64,000 bases of DNA from Tigriopus japonicus (lineage: Eukaryota; Arthropoda; Copepoda; Harpacticoida; Harpacticidae): assembly GCA_010645155.1 (NCBI GenBank), contig CM021317.1:5807901-5871900 (forward strand), read 5' to 3'. The notes beneath the pieces were generated by a model. That model did no database searches. It had not been told where the DNA came from and saw only the letters and a list, made by a program, of their open reading frames with translations. How positions within the stretch are numbered: position 1 is the stretch's first letter; the number at the start of each line of letters is the position of its first letter. The translations under genes and the position numbers were made by a program. Below, in pieces: positions 1 through 22,497 of this stretch.

Positions 1-304
1 ATTTTAGTCCATTTTGAACATGGTCCTTCTAGAAATCGTAATTTTGGATATGAATCTGTTAGACATATTTATTTGTAATTTTGGCACAAAACCCATCATA
101 GCTTACTCTAAATGATTATGAAATATGCTTTCCAAAAATCTTGTTTAAGTGCATTTTAAGTGATATTTTTTCTTATTTTGAGCTATTTTGACATAAGCTC
201 CAAAACTCAAAAAAAATCATTTATTTTTGCAATATTGAAAAGCTATGTGAAATCTTTGGGAATTTGTTTTTTCATATGTGGGATCTCCATATACATCTTC
301 CATA

Positions 305-382
305 GGGAAGATGGTTTAGCGCAGTTAGCTAACGCGCGACCGAGTTGTGCTCGGGTTCATGGGTTTGATTCCAGGTCTCCCC
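305..382 (+). pseudogene. tRNA-like sequence (tRNA pseudogene or SINE head)
   Basis: The 5' seven bases GGGAAGA can pair with TCTCCCC at the 3' end at six of seven positions. An A-box-like TAGCGCAGTTAGC and a B-box-like GGTTTGATTCC are correctly ordered. An ACCGA/TCGGG anticodon stem with a seven-base loop would give anticodon TGT (threonine). Against a working tRNA: the T stem is weak, about four extra bases lie between the D arm and the anticodon arm, and the total is 78 nt. A decayed tRNA or the head of a tRNA-derived SINE fits better than an active gene. Confidence 0.45.
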
Positions 383-544
383 CACCCTCTGTATAGTGGA
401 TATTTCGCCTCGAATGGCGCCTCCCAACCCCAGAATGGGCCCCAAGACTATCGTGTAATAAATCACATATATACTGTTTATATCCAATGAGATTATTGAT
501 ATTGTCTCGCAATAAACATTATATTATATCATATATACCTGTAG

Positions 545-725
545 CGTTTTTCGGCTTTTTGGGGTTAAAAAAGGACCATTCAAAGTCAAATAACTCAGCT
601 GTTGATGAATGAATTTTTATTCAATTTGAATTCATAAGGTAACTAAATGGTCTCTAAATATAGCTTAAATATATATATTTTTTAAATGTTATAATTAATA
701 GGTTTTTAGGTATATAATTTTTTTC
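545..725 (-). repeat. Reversed copy of a CGGTACTGAAA foldback family
   Basis: Read on the - strand, this stretch matches the interior of the element in ABCC copy 1 intron 7 (11811-12327). Shared blocks include TATATACCTAAAAA, a CTCAGCTG-like block followed by GAGTTATTTGA, and an AAAAGCGAAAAA-like tail. It is truncated and lacks clear terminal repeats. It is one of three copies I can align by eye in the window. Confidence 0.55.
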
Positions 726-1588
726 CTGCGCCTAAATTTACATAATATAATAAAAGTAAAGTTGCTTCCTTTTGAATTGTGGGCCCAAAAAGTGCCATGA
801 TGTCTGGGTATTTTGATTCAAACCTAAAAAGCCATTCGGAACACCGTGATATATTATCTGCTAATCAATTGAAATCATCCATGAATCACGGAAGGATATT
901 CAACCACTTGAGTTTTTGCAAGTAGTTTTACAGAAAGGTAAATTTCAGTAATATGGACATAAACATGTAACCATACTGCTCCAAATGTTATATGCTCATG
1001 AACTCAGTAAAATATATGCGTATGCGTAGAAAAACATGAAATTTAGAATAGGTGTCCCTTCTAAATTAACTTTTAAGTTTCCTACCTTTTTGGGGGCTAT
1101 TTCTTTTTGTTTCACGTTTTTTTGTTTAAACAAAGCGTTTTTTACCTTCTACTGTCAAGATATTTTGTCATCAACAGATTTTAACAGACTATTTCAAATT
1201 TGCGAAAATAACCTCCGAACTTCCCTACTCTTCCAATGGCATTGCTTTCCTTCTCTTACTGCATGGCTGATCCAAAGGTATGTACCGTTGGTATGATTAT
1301 CATTGGTATTATCACTGCTTATTCATATCTACACCGTCTCTCTCAAAGCTGCCTTGCTCTCTCACTGGTTTTACTGAGTACAAGTGTGCGTATTTCTTTC
1401 ATCAATCGAATATAAAGGTTGTAATTATTCCTGCTTCATTATTATAACCTTGAAGATGTCTTTTTCATTTCTGGGAAAAGAATGAAAGTTCTCATTCATA
1501 TCCAGGCCTCAATTGTTTGAATTTTTCCATTGAGTTTTTTCTAGAGCGGAATACCAAATTGATGGAGGTGCGTGCCAGTGCTTGGGCC

Positions 1589-1691
1589 GACTAAAGTTGG
1601 AAGATTCCCGACTGAAGTTGGAAGATTCCCGACTGAAGTTGGAAGATTCCCGACTGAAGTTGGAAGATTCCCGACTGAAGTTGGAAGATTC
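1589..1691. repeat. 21-bp tandem repeat, about five units
   Basis: A 21-bp unit beginning GACTGAAGTTGG is repeated almost perfectly five times. The first unit has one A-for-G change and the last is truncated near 1691. Because 21 is a multiple of three, the reverse strand stays open and reads as repeated SSNFSRE, which creates a spurious open frame. I see no sign that it is translated. Confidence 0.9.
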
Positions 1692-1848
1692 AAGACTTTT
1701 GTGAAGACCAAACGTGTCCATTTAAAAGATTGAGCTTATGCTTGCCTCTTTTGGGTATCTGTTATTGCACCACATGCATCAATATTTCAAGTTAAACGAA
1801 TAATAAGCAGGCTTGCGCCAATCTCGCCTGGTTGACATTTAACCCGGA

Positions 1849-1890
1849 AACCCCGCCTGGGCGGTTTTTCAGGCGGGGTTTTCTCTTTTT
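1849..1890 (+). other. Perfect 11-bp GC-rich hairpin followed by T-rich tract
   Basis: AACCCCGCCTG (1849-1859) and CAGGCGGGGTT (1870-1880) are perfect reverse complements around a 10-base loop, followed by TTCTCTTTTT. The form is that of a bacterial intrinsic terminator, but the surroundings are AT-rich eukaryotic DNA with no bacterial gene next to it. It may be chance, part of an unknown repeat, or a small transferred or contaminating fragment. Confidence 0.6.
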
Positions 1891-2769
1891 AACATAAATG
1901 CCCCTATTTCATCACTCAAAGATGTGCTTACGTCTAAGTGAGACTCAAATTCAACAATTCTCGTGGATATGGTGCTTCCAAGAACTCGTGAAGAAGATAT
2001 GAATAATGGGGATATATTCCAACAAGGGGTCCGTTAAAGTTGCTTGTTTTTGACTAAAAGTTGCAATATTTTTGTCGAAAATTGCATTCAATTCGACAAA
2101 AGGTGCTATTTCTATTTCTGGCATCAAAATGTCACTTATTGACTTAAAAGTGCCAAATGTGGTCAAATAAATGTGCCAATTCTGACCAAACTTTTTACCT
2201 TCAGTCTTCAGCCTTTGGCTTCATGAAGAATAAAGTTTTGCTTTACACAAATTATTTTAGAATTTGAATAACTATAAATTCTTTGAGTATGTAATTTGAA
2301 AAATTGCCCGCAGGATTTAAGTAATCGAGACAAAATATGCCGAAAGTTGCTGTTTGTTGCAAGAAAATCGAAATGGTAAATAAGTAAATGGCTAATGTAT
2401 TTATGTTTGTTCCGATGCATTGACATCAATATCGTCACAAAAATTAAGTTGCTGGTAGTAAAATAATGATAATAGTTGTAATTTTTGGTGCAAGTTGCAT
2501 TTTGCAACTTAACCGAGCCCTAGTTATAAATGTCTCACATATCGTCAAAAACTCAGTTATAATATATTGATGTGGCCCAAATTGAAGAGTAAATATCAAT
2601 AATAAAAAAGCAAAGAAACCAAAAAAGAAAAAAAGAAAACCCGATGCAAACCTGATAATAAGAGAGTTGTGAGATGAAACCCGAGTCTCAATTTAGACGA
2701 AACACCTTAAAAAAAGCCTAAATTTAAAACCTTTAGCCTTTAACTAAAACCTTCATGATTTTCGTCATC

Positions 2770-2960
2770 CTTGACTAGACCGTGTCAAGGACTTCTAGAA
2801 TTGGATGGACTCCGCACAGCCCTCCAAAATCGAGTAGATTTTTACTACGCTGGAAAAACGAAAAACCGCGGTTTTTCCTTTTTCAATGTACTAAATCGAC
2901 TCGATCTTGGCCATCCGTGTAGTTCAATCTAGTAAATTCTAGAAACTCTTTACAGTGCAT
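2770..2960. repeat. Imperfect palindrome (possible foldback element)
   Basis: The sequence is loosely self-complementary around a perfect core, GAAAAACCGCGGTTTTTC, near 2867-2884. Matching blocks on either side include AATCGAGTAGAT against ATCGACTCGATCTTG and TTCTAGAA at both outer ends. No coding content is visible. A small decayed foldback element is the simplest reading. Confidence 0.45.
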
Positions 2961-3558
2961 ATCCACGGCTAGACCTACAACAGAGCCTTGGTACTCACAT
3001 ACCAGTTCTTGGAGGAATTTTGGAAGAAAAGTACATTTTATGTCCGTGAGTGCAAAGGATTTAGGTCACTTGATGAGGACATTTGGAAGTAAAGGGGAAG
3101 TTTTAAAAAACACAACAAAGAAGACACCTCTTGGATAACCCATTTTTAACTGATTTTTTTTATTCAACTAAGACTTGTCTTTTTGATTACAAGAATGCAT
3201 CAAATATTAAAAACTAGCGTCCAAAACTTTCCATTACGGACGTGGCCATGGACATCGTTGTCTCACGGTCCCCGGTGTCCAGAAGGATCATAGAGGCTTG
3301 AGGAGTTTCTCTTAAATGCCATAAGGCGAAGGTGTCACCTCTGTCAAATGCTCCAGAGCAGATGCGGTTAGACTGATGCAGGTTCCTACTTACTACTACT
3401 ACGGTAATTGAAAAGAATTGATATTTAATTAGTGCGATCAATAAGTCAAATGTAAACTAATTGTGCCATTATTCAAAGAGCTTGACTACTGTACTGTATA
3501 CTCAAGAATAGACCCTTAAAGTTCAAAATTGTAGTTCCAGTGGGTATGGGTTTATGTA

Positions 3559-4866
3559 CAGGGTGGCTGTTAAAAACTGTCCCCTAACTTCGGGTGCTAA
3601 TATCTCGGCAAATAACAGTCGTTGTGAATTATTGTGAAAAATCAAATTTTGGGCCGTTGAATCAGCTCGCAAACACATTTCATGAGGTTCTCGTGTTGAT
3701 TTCTACTTTAGAGTCAAAATGGAGGCTGAAGCAAGACGCGTCGCCGTCATGTCTCTGTTAAAAAAAACAAGTCCACTTCTTTCATCACAAGGACCCTCGG
3801 CGAGAACTGAAAATTTATTTGGCGTTGCAAAAAACTACTTGATGAGAATGTGCCATCTTCTAGACGTCCTGGATCAGGTCGGCCAAGATCGTCGAGGACA
3901 CCAACGTTGATCAAGACCATCTCTCGCAAAATCAAACGTAACCCCGCACGGTCCATGAATAACCTTGCCAAGGTGCACCAGGTGTCTCGATGGACTGTCC
4001 AAACTATAGTCAAGAACGAACTGGGGCTTAAGCCTTACAAATTAAAAACTCATCAACTTCTTTCAACCGCAACCAAAGGGAAAAGGCTGGAAAGATGCCG
4101 AAAAATGAAGAGGTGGTTCAAGGCTAACCCAGAGGTAGTGGTCATTTACAGCAACGAGAAGTTGTTCGACATTGCAAGAAAATTCAACCGCCAAAATGAT
4201 CGAGTGTTGTGCCAAGACCTTGAAACAGTAGATCCTGGCATAAAGTATGTTTATAAGACCCAAAAACCAGCCTCCATCATGGTTTGGGCTGCCGTGGCCT
4301 CAAACGGCAAGAAATCTCCTGTTTTTCGCATCCCAGATGGTGTAAAAATCAACCAAACTGTATATTTGGAATTTCTTCACCAGAAAGTGGTCCCATGGAT
4401 CGAATCAGAGTTCCAAGATGTGGAAATTTGCTTCACACAAGATTCCGCCCCAACTCATGGTGCCAATCGAGTGCAACAGTGGAGCAAGGAGGCATTTCAG
4501 CACTTTTGGGACAAGACCCAATGGCCTCCCTCTTCACCTGATTTGAATCCCCTTGACTTTGCCATGTAGGGGATGGTGGGAAGGGATGCCTGTGCCGTTC
4601 CAAGAACCAGCAAGGAGTCCCTAATGTCAGCTATAACCAAAGCCTGGGACAAAATACCAGCCGAAGTCGTCTGGACAAGTTGTGAGGCAGTGAAACCCCG
4701 TCTATGTAAAATCATTCAAGCAAAAGGCGCTCATTTTGAATAGCTTTTCCCGCAGTTATGGATCGGAAGTTGATGGAATAAATGCATTATGATTTATTTA
4801 AAAATCATCAATTTCTCATTGAGTTGTGCTCAAAAGTTCATGGGACCGTTTTTAACAGCCCCCCTG
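3559..4866 (+). mobile_element. Mariner/Tc1-type transposon, complete ends, dead transposase
   Basis: The element starts CAGGGTGGCTGTTAAAAAC and ends with the near-complement GTTTTTAACAGCCCCCCTG. It is flanked on both sides by TA (3557-3558 and 4867-4868), the target duplication of IS630/Tc1/mariner elements. Total length is 1,308 bp, normal for the group. It encodes one transposase in the + direction, broken as described in its own entry. Intact ends mean it could in principle still be moved by a related enzyme. Confidence 0.9.
3719..4741 (+). pseudogene. Broken mariner-type transposase
   Basis: A helix-turn-helix DNA-binding region (about 3850-4060) is followed by a DDE/D catalytic domain. 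Visible landmarks are SNEKLF, FTQDSAPTHG and SSPDLNPLDFAM. Counting from the D of TQDSA to the D of NPLD leaves 37 residues, a DD37D layout. The copy is dead. The reading frame shifts near the A-run at about 3760-3767, a TGA follows near 3810, a TAG at 4567-4569 sits where this family usually has tryptophan after NPLDFAM, and the first catalytic Asp is Asn (SNEK instead of the usual SDEK). The frame then runs on to TAG at 4739-4741. Confidence 0.88.
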
Positions 4867-5069
4867 TACTATCTTCTTATACCTTTTATGAGTAGTTCAT
4901 AAATGTTTGGTGTTTTTTTGCATTTGATTGTGCAACGCTGAATTCAAACTTGAAGTTTATTATTCTGGAGATCAACCAATATTGCTTCAGTTTGTTTCAC
5001 GAATGAAAAAAAGCATTGAATTAAAAGCTTCATTCCCTCCCTTTTTGAGTGTGTTTGAAAATGACCTCT

Positions 5070-5215
5070 GAGCATAGACCACTGAATTCCACAGAGGTCC
5101 CAGAAGGGAAATACTGAAGCACGCCGGTTGCGAAATTTCGTTTTGGGCAGCAAGGGTCGTTTATCATCAGCGACTAGTTGAAATTTTACCAAACAAACGT
5201 ATTTGTAGTAGTGAT
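5070..5215 (+). repeat. Partial copy of a dispersed element (left part)
   Basis: Matches 41228-41340 over about 130 bp. Shared blocks include CAGAGGTC-type text, GAAATTTC followed by GGGCAGCAAGGG, CATCAGCGACTAGTTGAAA and CAAACAAACGTATT. Only the left part of the longer copy is present, and the copy is diverged. No coding content. Confidence 0.6.
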
Positions 5216-6096
5216 GGAACGAGACGGTATTTCCAATACATGAGACCAACTGATGCCTGTCTCAATTAATACCTCTCAGAAGCTGGCATCAAGTCGGTAT
5301 CTTACAAATTAAGAAATTACGGAAGTCTTACAAATGAAATGACAGCTACAAAAGGTGCTCACCACTGATTGAACCTATTCGTATTGAACAATTTTGTTAA
5401 AACATGTAATCGAAATCTAACTCTCTTTTGAGGTATTTCCAATATGCATGGAGACCATGACCTTTATTGACGCCGTATCAAATAGTTTAATAACTTAAAT
5501 TGTCACTTTCAATATGGTTCCTTTTGCATTCAAATCTTAGCTGTTAGTCACACTTCTTAGCCAGGTTGACTAGAATGTCATAATATTGTCGTGGTTTGCC
5601 ACCTGATTTCAATGTTGATGGGCTTTAGGAAATGAAAATTATGAATAATAATTGTGCACTAATGAGATAAATGAAAATCTTGTGTTACGACGTATTTTTT
5701 GTATCTCAGTTTCAACGGGTTAAAACGGCAATTTGGAGGATGTAACATAAGTTTTAGTGTTAATGACTAAGATGTCACATCACATTTTCAGTGGTCTTTC
5801 AGGTATTTTTCTTCAAAACTCTGAAGCCAACATGCTATGCCAAGTTGTGGAATAGACATGTTCCTTACTTTGAAATTTACATTGTTACAGTTTCAAACGG
5901 AAAAATAAAATCTAGATATATCATGCCTTCGAATTCAAACCAATCAAACATCACAGAAAAAAACAAGACCCAATTTGAGCAAATATGGCAACACTTTGCA
6001 TTTCTCTCTTGGTCTCAAGTTGGAATCAAGACCGGCGAGGCTTTAATTGTATTGATCTGGTCTCATACTGTCTGAGCATTGCTGGTATCAGCCCCA

Positions 6097-6440
6097 TCAA
6101 TAATTCGTAGAAGGCAAATTTTTGAAAAGCATTAGTTTTTTGGCCATGTGGCCTCCAGTCTACACTTTGCTTCTCCCGAATTATACTGAGGTGCTCAATG
6201 AAGATGATAATTTGATTCACAGGCAATCACACAATTATAGGATTTGGCATTTAAAAATACATCTTGCGCACTTCCATCTTCCACTTGTTTGAGCAAGTAT
6301 TTCGCGATATTCTTCGGAAATATTTGCCTTTTCAGGCAACTTCTGGCCAGTTTCAGCAACAAGCAAGGCAGACAAATTGACGATAATGGCCTCTCTATAG
6401 ACCTCTATGCTGAATTCACGCAAGGGTAGCGAAAAGGGGA
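6097..6440 (+). repeat. Partial copy of a dispersed element (right part)
   Basis: Aligns with 41330-41640 over about 330 bp. Shared blocks include TTTTTTGGCCATGTGGCCTC, GGTGCTCAATGAAGATGATA and TTCTTCGGAAATATTTGCC. It ends with CTCTATAGACCTCTATG, the reverse complement of the start of the 41228 copy. This suggests the parent element had short inverted ends. Confidence 0.65.
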
Positions 6441-7489
6441 GCTAATCCTTTTCTCTTTTTCTCTCCAATCTCCTCCTCGGTTCTTAAGGGTGAGTGATAG
6501 TAGGTCTAAAAACTAGTAGTTGAAACTTACAATAACATTGTAATGAGCCAAATTTATGATATTTTAAAATATTAACATCAAATCTCAGTACAATCTTCTA
6601 TATTTTCCACCTAATGGTCGGTTATTTCAAGGCCCTAGGGTGGGATGAGACCCATTCAAACTTACTTACACGTCTTAACTATTTTTCGGCTTTTACATCG
6701 ACTGTTTTGCGCATTCGTACCACCATATATCGTGAATCGGGCCAAATCGTGACACTCTATAGTCAAGATAGTTTTTCTTGAAAAGAGTCTCACTATACCA
6801 GTATATTGGTATTGGTACAAGTATAACAGTATGAGAAAGTGTTTAAAAGACAGCTTATGAACTGTGGCTAAACTTAAGCATTGGTATTTTGACTATACTT
6901 TGGTATATTCGAGCTATTTGGATTAGCTCTGTTAATATCCGTACCAAAATTGATAAGACTGATGCAAATATGCATGCTCTCAGGGGCTGGAAGACTCTCA
7001 ATCTGACTTGATCTTGTTATACTCTAGATTTTTTATGTTCGATAACATGCGACTCAAAATATATGACCTACCACATCACCATGACTAGTGACGTTATCCT
7101 CCCAGGATCATTATACTATGGATTCTAAAAAGGAAATGGAAATGCTCTGTATGCTTCAGACAACATCCAAATGAGTCAGTCACAGCCTGTTCCTATGGGA
7201 ATTGCCCTCCAGACTGTTTCAAGATGTTTCAAGGCCATCTGACAACCTTCTGTTTTGTCTTGAGTGGACCCCACTGAAGGGCAATCTGGGGGACATTATA
7301 GTAACAATTTGCAAAGTAACATAAAACATGTGCAACACATTATAGTCTTCGTTTTGTATGATACACTGTCTTTTGTTGCATATAAATGCTTGTTATGAAA
7401 CAGTTCGGAGTACAAGATAGATGACTTGGCATTGAGAATAGGGACTCATTTGATTCTCCTTTGGACAAAGCAACTTTTACAAAGTTTAT

Positions 7490-7947
7490 CTATCGTCAAT
7501 TCTGACCGGAATTCGAGTGGCTGAGAGAAACTTATGCGTCAACACAAAAGCAATTCCTTTATAGGATGCCTGATGAGAATTCCAATTGACAGTTTCTAAC
7601 CGAAGATACCTTCCTCGCTTTGATAATTGGTATCGTGATATTCTATATAGCATAATTCTTGGGTAGGATCGTGACGATTTTCCCTCTGGCGTTTGAATTT
7701 GAACGACGGCAACGTTCTCCTCTGTCCCTGTTGTGTATGGCCGTACATAATTTACTTTCCCGACTTGTCGAGGAGAGCTTTCTTTTCCAAAGCTCTTCAG
7801 TACGAACTTGGAGTAGCTCTCGAATGCATGCATGCATGGAGGGAGGAAAGGATATTGCATAACATATCAACAAGATCCGCGACCATTGATTGCACACATC
7901 GGCATTTCCAACCGAAACAAATATTCTTGTGAAATTGAAAGCGAACT
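7490..7947 (+). promoter_or_regulatory. Upstream region shared with ABCC copy 2
   Basis: The 450 bp before the start codon of ABCC copy 1 align in blocks with the 360 bp before copy 2 (25075-25439). Shared text includes ATGATGAGAATT-type blocks, CTTCCTCGCTT, ACATAATTTACTTTCC against ACATAATCTACTTTCC, and CGAGGAGAGC. The likeness shows that the duplication carried upstream sequence with it, so this segment probably includes the promoter and 5' leader. I cannot place the transcription start, and no clear TATA box stands out. Confidence 0.5.
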
Positions 7948-19840
<11,893 letters not shown>

Positions 19841-20960
19841 GAGTAATGATATTTTTTGATAATCCAATTACTTCGCTTTAGGGAATTTGTTTGAATTGAG
19901 CAATACTAGGCCATTTTACAACGTGTTTTGTGTATTTTTTCATCGCATTCGCTTGTGGTGGCAAGGCATCCTGGTGAGTCATTAGTGCTGATGACTGAAG
20001 ACGAGACTTGTAGGACAATACTTCTCTGAAGTTATTGAGGCTTATTATTAATTAGGGCCCGGAAAAAATTCGTTTTTGTTGTGGATCAGAAAGCCTAGAC
20101 GTCTCAAGAAGTAAGGTCAACTGACAATTTCGACCGTTAAGGATCAGCTGATCTTCAAACGTGAAACTTCTAAGACTCCTGCACCACGACAAAAAAATAT
20201 ATTTATTGACCGCCTTCTCCTCTTGTGAGACTTTCTCCAAGCCCAAGAAGGTCAAGTCCAAAATATTATTGTCCCACAACTTATTTTACTTCCCTTCAAA
20301 TCACCTTCTTGCCCTACGACTTAATTATCTCGCCACAAGTACATCTCAATTGTGCAATACTGCAATACTGAAGCCCCCGTCTCATTGATGGGGAATGACC
20401 CCCGGTGTAGAAGTCGTTGTAGGCTTTAATACCAAAGCACTGAGTAGCCAACACACGAACTGATGATTCCCTATGATGATTCCCTTGAGTCCTTCCCTTG
20501 AGTTGGCGCCCTCGGGTCGCCAATAAAATAAAACTCCCTCCGCCGGATTTTGGCCATAACTCCCTACCTTTGCAGGTGCATGAATAATAAAAACAGGATG
20601 TCCCGAAAATTTAAGTTACACTAGAAAGGTATTCTAATGCTATTAGGGTGTACACTATTGAACAATTTTATTTTCCAACGTAACCACCCTTGAGCTCAAG
20701 TTGATTGTATAAGTTGTATTTAATTTGTAATTGTATAAGTTGAATACAAGTTGATATTCTTTGGGGTATTCCTGTTACAAAGTTCTCCAAAGTGTTGGGT
20801 TCAAGCTCTGACCGGGCTCTTAATCTTTTTCTTCAACAAAAACAGTATTGGGAACACTTTGAGAGTCTTGTCTATGGTTCTAATGGACATTTCAGCCTCA
20901 AGCATGTCCAATCCACGTCTCTGAAGCTCCCATCATCCAAGTGTCCAGACTAGAGACGCT

Positions 20961-21222
20961 CTAGAGCATGGGTCGCCAACCACTTTTGGGTCAAGGCCCA
21001 CGAACTTTGATTCGTGTCGTCAGGGGCCCACCAAACAGGCATTTGTTGTTTCAGCGGCCCACAAATTAGCGATCAAAGAGCTTTGGGCCCACAAATACAG
21101 TACTGTGGATGGCGCTTGGGCCCACTATTTTGGACTTTCTCCATAGCTCCTGGGCCCACCAACGATCACCCTTGGGCCCACATTTGGGCCGCGGCCCACC
21201 GGTTGCCGACCCCTGCTCTAGA
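20961..21222. mobile_element. GGCCCAC palindromic element, complete copy
   Basis: Starts CTAGAGCATGGGTCGCCAACC-like and ends GGTTGCCGACCCCTGCTCTAG; the two ends are inverted copies. The interior repeats GGGCCCAC. About 262 bp, with no coding capacity. The right border of the large ABCC duplication (21076) falls inside this element. Confidence 0.8.
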
Positions 21223-21414
21223 CATTGTAATTTCCAAAAATATTGATGGCTTTTCAAAAACGCCCTAGTGATGTTTGCTTTCGTGTTAGAGTTTGTTAAG
21301 CAGATTGTTCAAAACCGGTTGAGTTGGCGCAACGTTACTTCGGTAAACGAAACAGTTAACCACAGAGTTGACAGAGAGGATGCACTGTAGCAGACAGGCC
21401 TAACATGTTGTTGG

Positions 21415-22497
21415 ACAATGGGGTATTCGTGAAGGAGACAGCTGTTGAAGTTGTCTAAAATCAATTGTAGACGGCGCCACATTTGACTAGGCGAGAATAA
21501 AATTTTGCTACGGAAGTACTGCTACCTTGAAAGTCCTTTTTAGACACTATTTTTTTTTCAAGGATTCATTGATCTAAAATAATGGAAAATAACTTTACTT
21601 CACGATTTTGTCACATTTTTATCCATATACCTGGACATTTCTTTCGAAAACCGAGTTTCAAGTGTACATATAATGTTGCGTGAGTTTGAAAATTATGTCT
21701 TAAATCAAGCTAGTCAGAAACGACGCATGCACGGATTTTTTCCTGTCTGGTCAGGACCAAATTCGTCCTTGGGACTCTGATAAGGTTTTAAACCCCAAAA
21801 TCGACCAATAAATGATTGGAATTGTTATAGGGCTGGCTGGGAAGGGTGGTTTGATCAGATCCATGTTAGTTTCATTGACCCCAAGCACGACGACTTCGAA
21901 GCTCATCATTCAATTTCTCAGGCAACAATTATCGGCAGTGAGACTTTTCCGGCTGGGCTCTTACAAGTTGTGGAAAAAGTACAATCTGAAGTAAGAAGCT
22001 TTGATTCTAGTCTATTTTAGTTCCCTACTAGTTCGCAGTAATATTCTTCATTCACGCAACTCCAACGTAAATAAGTTTTGCATATTTTGTAAAAGCTAGG
22101 TGTCATGTCAGTTACCTGCAAATTTGCCCATTTATTGACCGCAAACAACGATGCGACAATAAATATTCATCAAATTGAAGTTGCCGAGCCGGAAGTGTCG
22201 CACTAAGGATATTTCCAAACTCACGCAACATTATATGTACACTTGAAACTCGCTTTTTAAAAGAAATGTCCCCGTGTATGGGTTAAAATGTGACAAAATC
22301 ATGAGGTAAACTTATTTTCTTTTATTTTTAGATCAATAAATCCTTGAAAAACTGATGAAATAGTGTCTAAAAAGGACTTTCAATGTAGCAGTACTTCCGT
22401 AGCAAATTTTTTTTTTCGCCTAGTCAAATGTGGCGCTGTCTACAATTGATTTTAGGCAACTTCAGCAGCTGTCTCCTTCACGAATACCCCATTGTCA
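21415..22497. mobile_element. DNA element with ~280-bp inverted ends and an exon-like interior
   Basis: The left arm (about 21415-21700) begins ACAATGGGGTATTCGTGAAG. The right arm (about 22215-22497) is its diverged complement, ending CACGAATACCCCATTGT. Matching inner blocks include GCTACGGAAGTACTGCTAC and ATGTTGCGTGAGTTTG. The roughly 510-bp interior has an open stretch (21832-21991) bounded by AG and GTAAG. I could not find a target duplication or a transposase. It is either a non-autonomous element that captured host sequence or the remains of an unknown transposon. Confidence 0.75.

Larger units (their letters stand above)
1..3556. other. Repeat-rich DNA without a supported protein gene
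   Basis: No open frame here resembles a protein family I recognise, and none joins across splice sites into a longer product. Short open frames on both strands are low-complexity or lie in repeats. The stretch holds a tRNA-like sequence, a reversed copy of a foldback repeat, a 21-bp tandem array, a terminator-like hairpin and an imperfect palindrome, each listed separately. The rest is AT-rich and shows nothing I can name. Confidence 0.6.
4869..7480. other. Intergenic DNA with dispersed repeats, no supported gene
   Basis: No open frame here shows a recognisable family or plausible exon chain. Two stretches, near 5070-5215 and 6097-6440, are copies of a dispersed element also found at 41228-41640 and are listed separately. 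Open frames near 5791-6075 and 6235-6429 lie in or beside these repeats and look fortuitous. Confidence 0.55.

Noticed and set aside
305..382. Calling a functional tRNA-Thr(TGT)
   Set aside because: The T stem is weak and there are extra bases before the anticodon arm; a pseudogene or SINE head is safer.
160..396. Open frame of 78 codons overlapping the tRNA-like sequence
   Set aside because: Its C-terminal part is simply a translation of the tRNA-like segment and the rest is AT-rich; no family likeness.
1849..1890. Calling the hairpin a real transcription terminator
   Set aside because: No bacterial gene is nearby and the surrounding DNA is eukaryotic; kept only as an unexplained structure.
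3214..3441. 75-codon reverse frame before the first mariner
   Set aside because: No family likeness and no exon context; probably fortuitous.
20052..20523. Open frames after ABCC copy 1, repeated identically at 35230-35701
   Set aside because: Their identity comes from the 2.93-kb block duplication, not protein conservation; they show no family and lie in spacer DNA.
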